Below, in pieces: positions 1 through 5,465 of a stretch of 5,859 bases of DNA. Source of the stretch: Clostridia bacterium (lineage in GTDB: Bacteria; UBA6262; WVXT01; JAUXBS01). The position numbers and the translations under genes were made by a program. Position 1 is the first letter of the stretch; the number at the start of each line of letters is the position of its first letter. The stretch spans positions 1 to 5,859 of the forward strand of contig JAUXBS010000087.1 of the NCBI GenBank assembly GCA_030619245.1, written 5' to 3'. The notes under the pieces are model-generated. The model had not been told where the DNA came from, made no database searches, and was given only the letters and a program-made list of their open reading frames with translations.

Positions 1-555
1 GCCTCCATGAACGCCGAGAAGGAAGTTGTGGTGGGAGGTGTATACAAGATTCATGGAGAGAACTCCTTCAAGGTAATCAGCCGTCTCAGGAAACAGATGG
101 ATAAGATTAACGGGATACTGCCTGCAGGAGTAAAAATAGTACCGTTTTATGATCAGGGGATACTGGTTAAGGAAAGCGTAAAGACAGTAAGGAATGCGCT
201 CGGGTTGGGTATTATACTGGTATGTCTGGTTTTGTTTGTTTTCCTGGGTAAATTAAGGAATGCAATTGTAGTGGTTCTTTCTCTTCCTTTTTCAATGCTA
301 TTGGCATTTATTTTATTTAGCTGGTTAAAAATACCCGGGGATCTGATATCCATGGGGGGGCTGGCAATTGCGCTGGGCATGATAGTCGATGCCAGCATTA
401 TTATGGTTGAAAAGATACATACCCTGAATCAGGAAGCCCCGGAATCCCTGTCAATAAAGGATGTAATAGTAGCCGCCAGCCGTGAGGTTGGCAGGCCGAT
501 GTTCTTTGCCATAGCCATTATTATCATGGTATTCCTGCCTATATGGACCCTGTAG
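1..555 (+). CDS. HME-RND heavy-metal efflux pump (CusA/CzcA-like), middle part, ends at in-frame amber stop
   Basis: This is the inner-membrane proton-driven pump of a tripartite metal efflux system. The frame is already open at base 1 (Ala-Ser-Met), so the true start and about 290 residues lie upstream; the ATG at 7 is internal. Visible family marks are the segment GENSFKVI followed by LPAGVKIVPFYDQ (CusA/CzcA have GENA...LPxGVxIVPxYDR), several hydrophobic helices, and GGLAIALGMIVDASIIMVEKIH. In that last segment the Asp of VDA corresponds to the proton-relay Asp of TM4 in CusA. The reading ends at TAG 553-555, inside the motif that in relatives reads roughly TL(E/Q)GVEGKMF. The same frame resumes at once (see 559-2247), so the two pieces are one gene broken by a single codon. 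Metal specificity cannot be read from this part. Family assignment is secure; function of the truncated product is doubtful because it ends mid-membrane domain. Confidence 0.9.
   Translation, partial: ASMNAEKEVVVGGVYKIHGENSFKVISRLRKQMDKINGILPAGVKIVPFYDQGILVKESVKTVRNALGLGIILVCLVLFVFLGKLRNAIVVVLSLPFSMLLAFILFSWLKIPGDLISMGGLAIALGMIVDASIIMVEKIHTLNQEAPESLSIKDVIVAASREVGRPMFFAIAIIIMVFLPIWTL
553..555 (+). other. In-frame TAG stop inside conserved RND motif
   Basis: The codons around it read Thr-Leu-TAG-Gly-Val-Glu-Gly-Lys-Met-Phe. Homologous pumps carry Glu or Gln at this place, so one change from GAG or CAG explains it. No base insertion or deletion is needed, since both flanks are in the same frame. 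TAG also ends the genes at 2960, 3840 and 4104, so reading TAG as an amino acid throughout the genome is unlikely. Alternatives are a recent nonsense mutation, a minority variant in a mixed population, a sequencing error, or a local suppressor tRNA. Confidence 0.9.
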
Positions 556-558
556 GGT

Positions 559-2247
559 GTGGAAGGAAAAATGTTCAGGCCCCAGGCGTACTCCGTAACC
601 ATTGCTATGTTCGGTTCGCTCATATACGCCATGATACTTGCGCCTGTCCTTTACGGCCTTACCATGAAGAATAGAAAACCATCCGGGGACAAGAAAGGCA
701 AACTCCTTCCGTCGCTGCAGAAACGCTATAAACATGTACTCGAGTACCTCCTCCCCAGAAGGAAGAAGGTATTCATAATAACCGTCTGTCTGTTGATTGC
801 GGGCATAGTCGTATTCTTTAACCTGGGCAGGGTGTTCGTCCCCACCCTTCATGAGGGGAACATAAACGTACTGGCGCACATGGATCCCAGTATATCCCTT
901 GATGAGGCGGGCAGGATTGCCATAAAACTTGAAAAGGAAATACTTACATTCAGCGAGGTCAGAGAGGTTATGTCAGAAATAGGCTACGGAGACGTGGGGC
1001 CCCACGTCCATCATACCAACTATGCCTGTATAACAGTTGACCTTTACCCCAGGCATGAATGGAAATCCGGGGGTAACCAGGAGCAACTAGTTTCAAGGAT
1101 GAGTGACCGGCTTAAAGGCTTCCCCGGGGTATCCATAAGTTTCTCTCAGCCAATCCAGCATGAAGTGGATGACCTGGTTGGAGGGGCAGGGGCGCAGGTA
1201 GTGGCAAAACTGTTCGGTTATGATATGGAAGTGCTTAAGCGGGAAGCCGCGGAAATCGAAGGCGTACTCTCCGGTATAGAAGGGGTTGCCGACCTCAGGG
1301 TGGAGCAGGTAAGCGGGCAGGCGCACCTGCATATAGAAATAGACCGTAAAGAGATGGCCCGGCAGGGCATAAACATATCAAGGGTCCAGGAAATAATAAG
1401 GAGCAGTGTAGGGGGCATAAGGGCGGGCAAGGTATTTGAAGGAGAAAAGTCCTTTGATATATTCGTCAGGTTTGAAGAGTCCCACCGGAACGATGTTGAA
1501 GCTATAAAGGATGTATTGATATACGGCAGTGACGGCAACAGGGTACCCCTGTCACGCATTGCCGAAATCAAACTGGTTGACGGGTTCAGGCAGATAAGCC
1601 ATGAAAACGGCCAGAGGTATATCTCCATACAGAGTAACGTAAGGGGGAGGGATGTAGGAGGTTTCGTTGAGGAAGCGCAGAAAAGAATAGAAGAAGCTGT
1701 TGCCCTGCCTACGGGGTACTCTATTTTGTGGGGTGGACAGTTTGAATTACAACAGGCGGCTAACAGACGGTTGATAGTTGTAATACCGATTACATTGTTA
1801 ATTATACTGTTCCTGCTTTACAGTTTCTTTAAATCATTCAAAGAAACGCTCCTGATTGCTTTAAACATACCCTTAGCATTAGTGGGCGGCGTATTTGCCC
1901 TGGCAATTACCGGCCAGGACCTCAGTATCCCCGCAACCATTGGTTTCATCGCTCTTTTTGGTATAGCCCTGCAGGACGGATTGGTGTTGATATCCCGTTT
2001 CAAGTATCTGCACGCAAAAGGTTTAAGCCTGAAGGATGGGATAATTGAAGGTTCTCTTTCAAAGTTAAGGCCTGTTTTAATGACTACGGTGACCACTGCA
2101 TTTGGATTAATACCATTAATTATGGCTACTAGTCCGGGTTCTGAGATTCAGAAGCCACTGGCTATTGTAGTTGTGGGAGGGATAATTTCATCAACGGTAC
2201 TGACCCTGTTTGTAATACCAACTTTGTACGGGTGGGTGAAAGAATAA
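559..2247 (+). CDS. HME-RND heavy-metal efflux pump (CusA/CzcA-like), C-terminal part after the amber stop
   Basis: This continues the pump of 1-555 in the same frame. Numbered from GTG 559, residues 1-35 hold EGKMFRP plus the helix after it. A basic linker and TM7 lie near 70-90, followed by FVPTLHEGNINV, matching the FxPxLxEGxx segment that opens the second periplasmic porter/docking half (about 92-400). Residues 403-556 give the last membrane helices, including GFIALFGIALQDGLVLISRF, equivalent to GFIALxGVAxxNGxV of CzcA-type pumps. It ends with TAA at the usual family C-terminus. GTG 559 directly follows the stop, and ATG 571 has an AAGGA only three bases ahead. Reinitiation is conceivable, but neither start is a natural gene start. 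The methionine ladder of Cu/Ag-type CusA is not obvious, so the substrate is left open. Summed with 1-555 and the missing N-terminus, the length is about 1,040 residues, normal for the family. Confidence 0.9.
   Translation: MEGKMFRPQAYSVTIAMFGSLIYAMILAPVLYGLTMKNRKPSGDKKGKLLPSLQKRYKHVLEYLLPRRKKVFIITVCLLIAGIVVFFNLGRVFVPTLHEGNINVLAHMDPSISLDEAGRIAIKLEKEILTFSEVREVMSEIGYGDVGPHVHHTNYACITVDLYPRHEWKSGGNQEQLVSRMSDRLKGFPGVSISFSQPIQHEVDDLVGGAGAQVVAKLFGYDMEVLKREAAEIEGVLSGIEGVADLRVEQVSGQAHLHIEIDRKEMARQGINISRVQEIIRSSVGGIRAGKVFEGEKSFDIFVRFEESHRNDVEAIKDVLIYGSDGNRVPLSRIAEIKLVDGFRQISHENGQRYISIQSNVRGRDVGGFVEEAQKRIEEAVALPTGYSILWGGQFELQQAANRRLIVVIPITLLIILFLLYSFFKSFKETLLIALNIPLALVGGVFALAITGQDLSIPATIGFIALFGIALQDGLVLISRFKYLHAKGLSLKDGIIEGSLSKLRPVLMTTVTTAFGLIPLIMATSPGSEIQKPLAIVVVGGIISSTVLTLFVIPTLYGWVKE
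991..1008. repeat. Perfect 18-bp palindrome inside the pump gene
   Basis: GACGTGGGGCCCCACGTC equals its own reverse complement over 18 bases with no spacer. It encodes Asp-Val-Gly-Pro-His-Val within the periplasmic domain of the RND pump. A role is unknown; it may be chance under coding constraint. Confidence 0.75.
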
Positions 2248-2279
2248 AATATAGCGATTAACGAAAGGAGAAATTATTC

Positions 2280-2960
2280 ATGTACATTATAAAAGGAAGT
2301 CTTTCTGTATCGTTTGTAATACTGTTGTTACTGTCAGTGTTGATGACTACGCCGGCTGTTTCACAGGAATGCGGCCCCTCCTGCCCTGTCTGTTCAGGGA
2401 CGGGCAGCGCTACAGGGGCATTGGTGCCGCGGGGGAATTTGATAATTTCTAATATTGCTATTCCTTACGGAGCGGAAGAAACATACATACTGAACCTGAG
2501 GGCAGGCGTTTTTCCATGGATGGATATAGGAGTGGGATATGCATTTACAACCAGGACCCCAGTCTGGAGTATCCGGTTTCAGCCGTTCAAGGAAGAGGAA
2601 GATGATTGGAAACCCGTGTTGTTAATCGGAACGGGGAGTGTCAGGACAGGCGGCAGCGATCAATCCCTGTTCATGCAGGTTCTGAAGAGTTGGGAGTTCA
2701 GTGAGGATTTTGCCCTGCAGATTAACGGGGGAATTGCATTGTTGATTCCCGGTTTTGACCGGTTTTACGGCCTGGCAGGCATTACAACGGTAATAAAAGA
2801 GAAGTGGAGTATCTTTACCAGCTATGACGGAATCAATTTGCATTTTGGCTGTTCCTGGATTCCTGCGGAATACATAGCGATTTCAACTATGTTGGTTGAG
2901 GCTAAGGACCTGGCGATATCCATGAGGTATATCCTGAAGTTCGGTAAGGATAGCCTATAG
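2280..2960 (+). CDS. Exported protein, probable outer-membrane beta-barrel, linked to metal efflux
   Basis: The 226-residue product is not assigned to a named family. Residues 1-28 form a classic Sec signal peptide: Lys5, a hydrophobic core of about 6-22, and a probable cut after AVS or AVSQ. Just after it lies a small Cys cluster, CGPSCPVCSGTG (C31, C35, C38), then Gly-rich sequence. From about residue 52 on, alternating polar and hydrophobic stretches rich in Gly and aromatics (for example MDIGVGYAF, LNLRAGVF, YDGINLHFG, LAISMRYILKF) suggest beta strands of a small outer-membrane barrel. The start is ATG 2280, with GGAG at 2267-2270 nine bases ahead. It begins 32 bases after the pump gene ends, so co-transcription is likely and a role in the same envelope metal-handling system is inferred. 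The Cys cluster could bind metal or form disulfides. It is not the TolC-like partner, being too short and lacking helical repeats. Confidence 0.65.
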   Translation: MYIIKGSLSVSFVILLLLSVLMTTPAVSQECGPSCPVCSGTGSATGALVPRGNLIISNIAIPYGAEETYILNLRAGVFPWMDIGVGYAFTTRTPVWSIRFQPFKEEEDDWKPVLLIGTGSVRTGGSDQSLFMQVLKSWEFSEDFALQINGGIALLIPGFDRFYGLAGITTVIKEKWSIFTSYDGINLHFGCSWIPAEYIAISTMLVEAKDLAISMRYILKFGKDSL

Positions 2961-2973
2961 AGTTTTGAGGGAG

Positions 2974-2993
2974 TGTTTTTTTGTTAAAAAACA
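2974..2993 (+). terminator. Weak A/T hairpin after the efflux operon
   Basis: TGTTTTTT and AAAAAACA can pair across a four-base TGTT loop, 13 bases after the stop at 2960. The stem is almost all A/T and is not followed by a T run, so it is a poor intrinsic terminator. A second short hairpin (TGAAGA/TCTTCA) lies at about 2999-3013 and is followed by A rather than T. Termination here is plausible because a new promoter follows, but it is not demonstrated. Confidence 0.2.
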
Positions 2994-3062
2994 TATGATG
3001 AAGAAATTCTTCAGAAAAAAATAAGAATAAATACTTTAAATATAAATAAAATAAAAAAACAC

Positions 3063-3091
3063 TTGACAAAAATAAGGCTATAATGTATAAT
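3063..3091 (+). promoter_or_regulatory. Consensus sigma70-type promoter of the Rrf2 operon
   Basis: The -35 box TTGACA (3063-3068) and -10 box TATAAT (3086-3091) are both perfect and separated by exactly 17 bases. The preceding ~60 bases are almost pure A/T and could act as an UP element. Transcription should start near 3097-3099, giving a leader of about 33 bases before the Rrf2 ATG at 3131. The AAGGAGG at 3120-3126 is a strong ribosome binding site. A box this perfect is expected to be held down by a repressor. Confidence 0.85.
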
Positions 3092-3093
3092 AG
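3078..3093. promoter_or_regulatory. Imperfect palindrome over the -10 box, candidate Rrf2 operator
   Basis: CTATAATGTATAATAG matches its reverse complement at 12 of 16 positions and covers the -10 element. Rrf2 regulators bind as dimers to palindromic A/T-rich sites and often repress their own promoter, so this is a candidate self-regulation site. The match is partly due to two overlapping TATAAT copies (3079-3084 and 3086-3091), so the call is tentative. Confidence 0.35.
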
Positions 3094-3130
3094 GACAAAA
3101 GAGGTCATGTTAGTCATATAAGGAGGAAAG

Positions 3131-3517
3131 ATGTTTAAACTATCACGCGCGGGAGAGTATGCCCTTAGGGGCGTTGTTTATATTGCTTCAAAGAAAGGAG
3201 GTGATATAGTTCATGTCAGGAAAATTGCAGAGTCCCAGAACGTTCCTGAATACTTTCTGACAAAGGTATTCAGCAGGCTTACACGTAACGGGATAATCCA
3301 TTCGATAAGGGGAAACAAGGGCGGGTTCAGGCTTTCAAGGCCGCCGAAGAAGATATCAGTGTACGATATCCTCACTGCCGTGGAGGGGCCCTTGAATTTC
3401 AATGATTGTTTTATCTGCAAGAATTCCAGGAAATGTAAATTGAAGCCGGTGTGGGATGAGTCAATGAAGAAGATGCTGGAAGTGCTGAAAAAGCACAAGA
3501 TTGCGGATGTTGTATAA
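3131..3517 (+). CDS. Rrf2-family transcriptional regulator with three-Cys cluster motif
   Basis: This 128-residue protein has the size and layout of IscR/NsrR/RsrR-type regulators. It opens with FKLSRAGEYALRGVVYIAS (typical MxLSxxxxYALRxxxxLA). A winged helix follows: VRKIAESQNVPEYFLTKVFSRLTRNGIIHSIRGNKGGFRLSR, where the recognition helix is PEYFLTKVFSRL and RGxxGGF.L forms the wing. The ligand loop carries C93, C96 and C102 (C-x2-C-x5-C), a place where family members bind a [2Fe-2S] or [4Fe-4S] cluster that senses O2, NO or iron-sulfur status. The spacing is not the C-x5-C-x5-C of E. coli IscR, so the exact sensor type is open. It is the first gene of a tight operon behind a perfect promoter and probably regulates itself, the redox genes downstream and possibly the rubredoxin promoter at 5484. 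Family assignment is secure; the signal sensed is inferred. Confidence 0.93.
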   Translation: MFKLSRAGEYALRGVVYIASKKGGDIVHVRKIAESQNVPEYFLTKVFSRLTRNGIIHSIRGNKGGFRLSRPPKKISVYDILTAVEGPLNFNDCFICKNSRKCKLKPVWDESMKKMLEVLKKHKIADVV

Positions 3518-3540
3518 AATAAAGGAAAAGAGGATGATTC

Positions 3541-3840
3541 ATGGAAATCAGGGATTTTATCAATACGTGTGTTGATGACGGGTTCGCCTGGAAAGAAGGG
3601 GAAAACGAAGGGGTTTACGGGTATTTTGTTGGTTCTGAGAAGTATGATACGGTTACCCATTTTACTCCCGAAGCCATTGACGATAATGAATGGCCGGTGT
3701 TGAGAAAACAAGTGGTCCAGGGTAAAAACGTGCACCACATAACAAGGATAGTGGGGTATTTCTCCAGGGTAGAGAACTGGAATAAGAGTAAGTTAGGGGA
3801 ACTAAAGGACAGGAAAAAGGGGAACTATGAAGTTAAATAG
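3541..3840 (+). CDS. Stand-alone NrdD C-terminal-like protein with putative glycyl-radical loop
   Basis: The 99-residue product resembles the C-terminal tail of class III anaerobic ribonucleoside-triphosphate reductase. Residues 68-91 contain TRIVGYFSRVENWNKSKLG and then ELKDR. In NrdD the pattern R-(I/V)-x-G-Y...N-x-x-K-x-x-E-x-x-x-R surrounds the glycine that carries the stable radical, here Gly72. The catalytic ten-stranded barrel is absent, and so are the four Cys that bind zinc just ahead of the radical loop in full NrdD; only C10 is present. It therefore cannot reduce ribonucleotides alone. It lies 23 bases after the Rrf2 gene, with AGAGG at 3529-3533 ahead of ATG 3541. A nearby ATG at 3534 is out of frame and soon stops. 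Residues 1-60 (many Asp/Glu, aromatic) are not recognised. It could be a spare radical domain for NrdD, a binding partner, or a repurposed domain with no radical. Homology of the tail is fairly clear; function is unknown. Confidence 0.7.
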   Translation: MEIRDFINTCVDDGFAWKEGENEGVYGYFVGSEKYDTVTHFTPEAIDDNEWPVLRKQVVQGKNVHHITRIVGYFSRVENWNKSKLGELKDRKKGNYEVK

Positions 3841-3861
3841 TTAGCATCAGGGAGGCAGGCA

Positions 3862-4104
3862 ATGTTTGGCAAATGTCCGGGACAGTCAAGCCGTTATTTA
3901 AAGGCAACTTATAAAAAATGCCCGCACTGCGGTTACGAGGTGGAGATATTTTCCAATGAGTTGAGGGTACAGTGCTATAAGTGCGGGCAATACGTATACA
4001 GGAAAAAGATACCTTCCTGTATTGACTGGTGCCCTGCGGCGAAAGACTGTATCGGTTACCTTAAGTGGAAGGAATTAAAGGGAGGAGGAAAGAAAAATGA
4101 ATAG
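3862..4104 (+). CDS. Small zinc-ribbon-like protein, eight Cys
   Basis: The 80-residue product has Cys at 5, 20, 23, 38, 41, 53, 57 and 63. CPHCGYEVE (20-28) and CYKCGQYVY (38-46) form a standard pair of CxxCG knuckles, giving one zinc ribbon. C5, C53, C57 and C63 (CPGQSSRYLK at the start, CIDWCPAAKDC near the end) could form a second metal site. The order CPGQ..., CPxCGxExEFF-like, CxxCG, then C...WC...C resembles, from memory, an N-terminal segment found ahead of HD-domain hydrolases in anaerobes; here it stands alone. ATG 3862 has AGGGAGG seven bases ahead, 21 bases after the previous gene. Its 3' end overlaps the next gene by eight bases, so the two are likely translationally coupled. A metal-binding or protein-contact role is inferred; no enzymatic motif is seen. 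Confidence 0.75.
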   Translation: MFGKCPGQSSRYLKATYKKCPHCGYEVEIFSNELRVQCYKCGQYVYRKKIPSCIDWCPAAKDCIGYLKWKELKGGGKKNE

Positions 4105-4624
4105 GAAAACAACAGGGTTGGTTATGGGTGTTTTACTGGTGTTGGTGCTTTCAGGAGCATGTTGTTACAAGGGAGACAAGTCCGGTAGTTCAAAAAAATG
4201 GGGCTGCGGCTCCGGCTCCGCGAAAAAGGGTTGTGGCGCCATTGGTGTTCAGAACAGGGCAGGGACAATAAAAGGCGAGCTCATATGTTCCGGTTGTTAC
4301 CTTAAGAAGAAGTATGGGGCCGGAGCCCAGTGCGGTATTTACGGTCACGACCACAGCCTGAAAGTAATTGAATGTAGTATCGGTGGAAAGAAATGCAACT
4401 GCGGGAAGGGGGAATGTATTCATAATATCTTGCCTAATGACAGGAGCAAGGAACTGTTAAGTGAAAAGAACCTGGGCAAGGAGGTAATTGTTGAAGGTAA
4501 AATATATCCGGGAAGCAGGCTGGTTGAAGTGAATTCCTACAAGATAAAGACCGGAAGTGAATGGGAAGCCTACAATTGGTGTGGCAAATGCAGGGTAATG
4601 GTTGATGATACCCATAAACATTAA
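4097..4624 (+). CDS. Cysteine-rich lipoprotein, function unknown
   Basis: The 175-residue product has a signal sequence (Arg3, Lys4, hydrophobic 8-19) ending in SGACC. Lipidation is likely at C22 (box LSGAC) or less likely C23, giving a membrane-anchored envelope protein. The mature part holds a Gly/Ser/Lys/Cys linker (about 25-50) and then a folded domain. That domain starts AGTIKGELICSGCYLKKKYG with C64 and C67, followed by QCGIYGHDHSLK (C79, H84, H86), an extra Cys-rich loop with C93, C100, C102 and C107, and strands such as KEVIVEGKIYPGSRLVEVNSYKI typical of an OB-like barrel. The C-terminus adds WCGKC (C162, C165) and HKH. There are 13 Cys in all and no CxxCH haem motif. ATG 4097 overlaps the previous gene by eight bases, and its GGAGGAGG (4081-4088) lies inside that gene. 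A metal or redox role in the periplasm is inferred from Cys and His content and the operon. Confidence 0.75.
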   Translation: MNRKTTGLVMGVLLVLVLSGACCYKGDKSGSSKKWGCGSGSAKKGCGAIGVQNRAGTIKGELICSGCYLKKKYGAGAQCGIYGHDHSLKVIECSIGGKKCNCGKGECIHNILPNDRSKELLSEKNLGKEVIVEGKIYPGSRLVEVNSYKIKTGSEWEAYNWCGKCRVMVDDTHKH

Positions 4625-4662
4625 GTAATTGTTGTTGCGTAAAGGGGAGAAGGGAGGTTGGT

Positions 4663-5418
4663 TTGAAGAGGAAGATCATTGAAATAGATGAGGAGAAGTG
4701 TAACGGCTGCGGCCTGTGCATACCCAACTGCCACGAGGGGGCGCTGCAGATAGTAAACGGGAAGGCGAAGCTTGTTAATGAGGTCTATTGTGACGGGCTT
4801 GGAAACTGCCTTGGCCACTGCCCTGAAGACGCAATCAGGGTTGTGGAAAAGGAGGTGAAGGATTTTGATTTCAAAGCTACCAATAAACATCTCAAGGAAA
4901 TAAGCAAGGATGAATTGAAAGAAAATCCTTTAGAGAAGAGCTGCAGGGGAAATGAGATAAAACCTGATTTGCCCTGCGGTTGTCCGGGAACAATGGAAAG
5001 AGATTTAAAAAAGGAAGAAATGACAGGAGGCAATAATAAGACGGAGGTTGTTTCACAGCTGCAGCATTGGCCCATTCAGTTAAGATTGTTGACGCCGAAC
5101 GCAGCCTGTTTTCAGGACGCTGATTTGCTGATTGCCGCTGACTGTGTTGGTTTTACCAATCCGAATTTCCATAATCAGCTGCTTAAGGGTAAAACACTGG
5201 TTATAGGGTGTCCCAAGCTTGATGATATTGAGGAATACAAGGAGAAGATAAAGGCGATAATCAAGTGCAACGATTTGAATACGATTACTGTTGCAACAAT
5301 GGAGGTGCCCTGCTGTCACGGATTGTACCAGGCAGTTGAAGAGGCGCTTGACGAATCAGGAAAAAGGATAACCCTGAAGAAGGTTGTTGTTGGGGTTGAT
5401 GGAAAGGTAATAAAGTAA
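4663..5418 (+). CDS. Ferredoxin-domain protein of anaerobes with conserved C-terminal Cys domain
   Basis: The 251-residue product starts with TTG at 4663, supported by GGGAGG at 4652-4657 five bases ahead and by Fe-S homology from residue 7 on. Residues 6-60 are a two-cluster ferredoxin fold. The first motif is C13-x2-C16-x2-C19-x3-C23. The second is C43-x5-C49-x3-C53-P, where the expected second Cys is Leu46. A linker of about 60-105 leads to CGCPGT (105-110). The C-terminal domain (about 135-251) has HWPIQLRLL, ADLLIAADCV, IGCPKLDD and MEVPCCHG, motifs of a conserved family seen with rubredoxin, Rrf2 or hybrid-cluster-protein genes in anaerobes; its reaction is not known to me. C149, C161, C183, C217 and C218 could hold another cofactor. 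It ends the five-gene operon, 38 bases after the lipoprotein. A cytoplasmic electron-transfer or stress role is inferred. Confidence 0.88.
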   Translation: MKRKIIEIDEEKCNGCGLCIPNCHEGALQIVNGKAKLVNEVYCDGLGNCLGHCPEDAIRVVEKEVKDFDFKATNKHLKEISKDELKENPLEKSCRGNEIKPDLPCGCPGTMERDLKKEEMTGGNNKTEVVSQLQHWPIQLRLLTPNAACFQDADLLIAADCVGFTNPNFHNQLLKGKTLVIGCPKLDDIEEYKEKIKAIIKCNDLNTITVATMEVPCCHGLYQAVEEALDESGKRITLKKVVVGVDGKVIK

Positions 5419-5465
5419 TCTCCTTCCGGGAATTTGATAAAATCATTAGATTATATAATTATATT

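Noticed and set aside
451..879. Long open frame on the minus strand across the pump break
   Set aside because: It lies opposite a region with clear RND homology on the + strand, has no recognisable domain and no ribosome binding site, and is a shadow.
3079..3084. First TATAAT copy as the -10 box of the Rrf2 promoter
   Set aside because: It lies only 10 bases from TTGACA; the second copy at 3086-3091 has the ideal 17-base spacing.
3211..3738. 175-residue minus-strand open frame over the Rrf2 and NrdD-tail genes
   Set aside because: The + strand genes here have clear family motifs and ribosome binding sites; the antisense product shows low-complexity Phe/Ser-rich sequence typical of a shadow.
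5401..5427. Possible terminator hairpin GGAAAGG/CCTTCC around the stop of the ferredoxin-domain gene
   Set aside because: The stem needs a bulged A, has a 14-base loop and is not followed by a T run.
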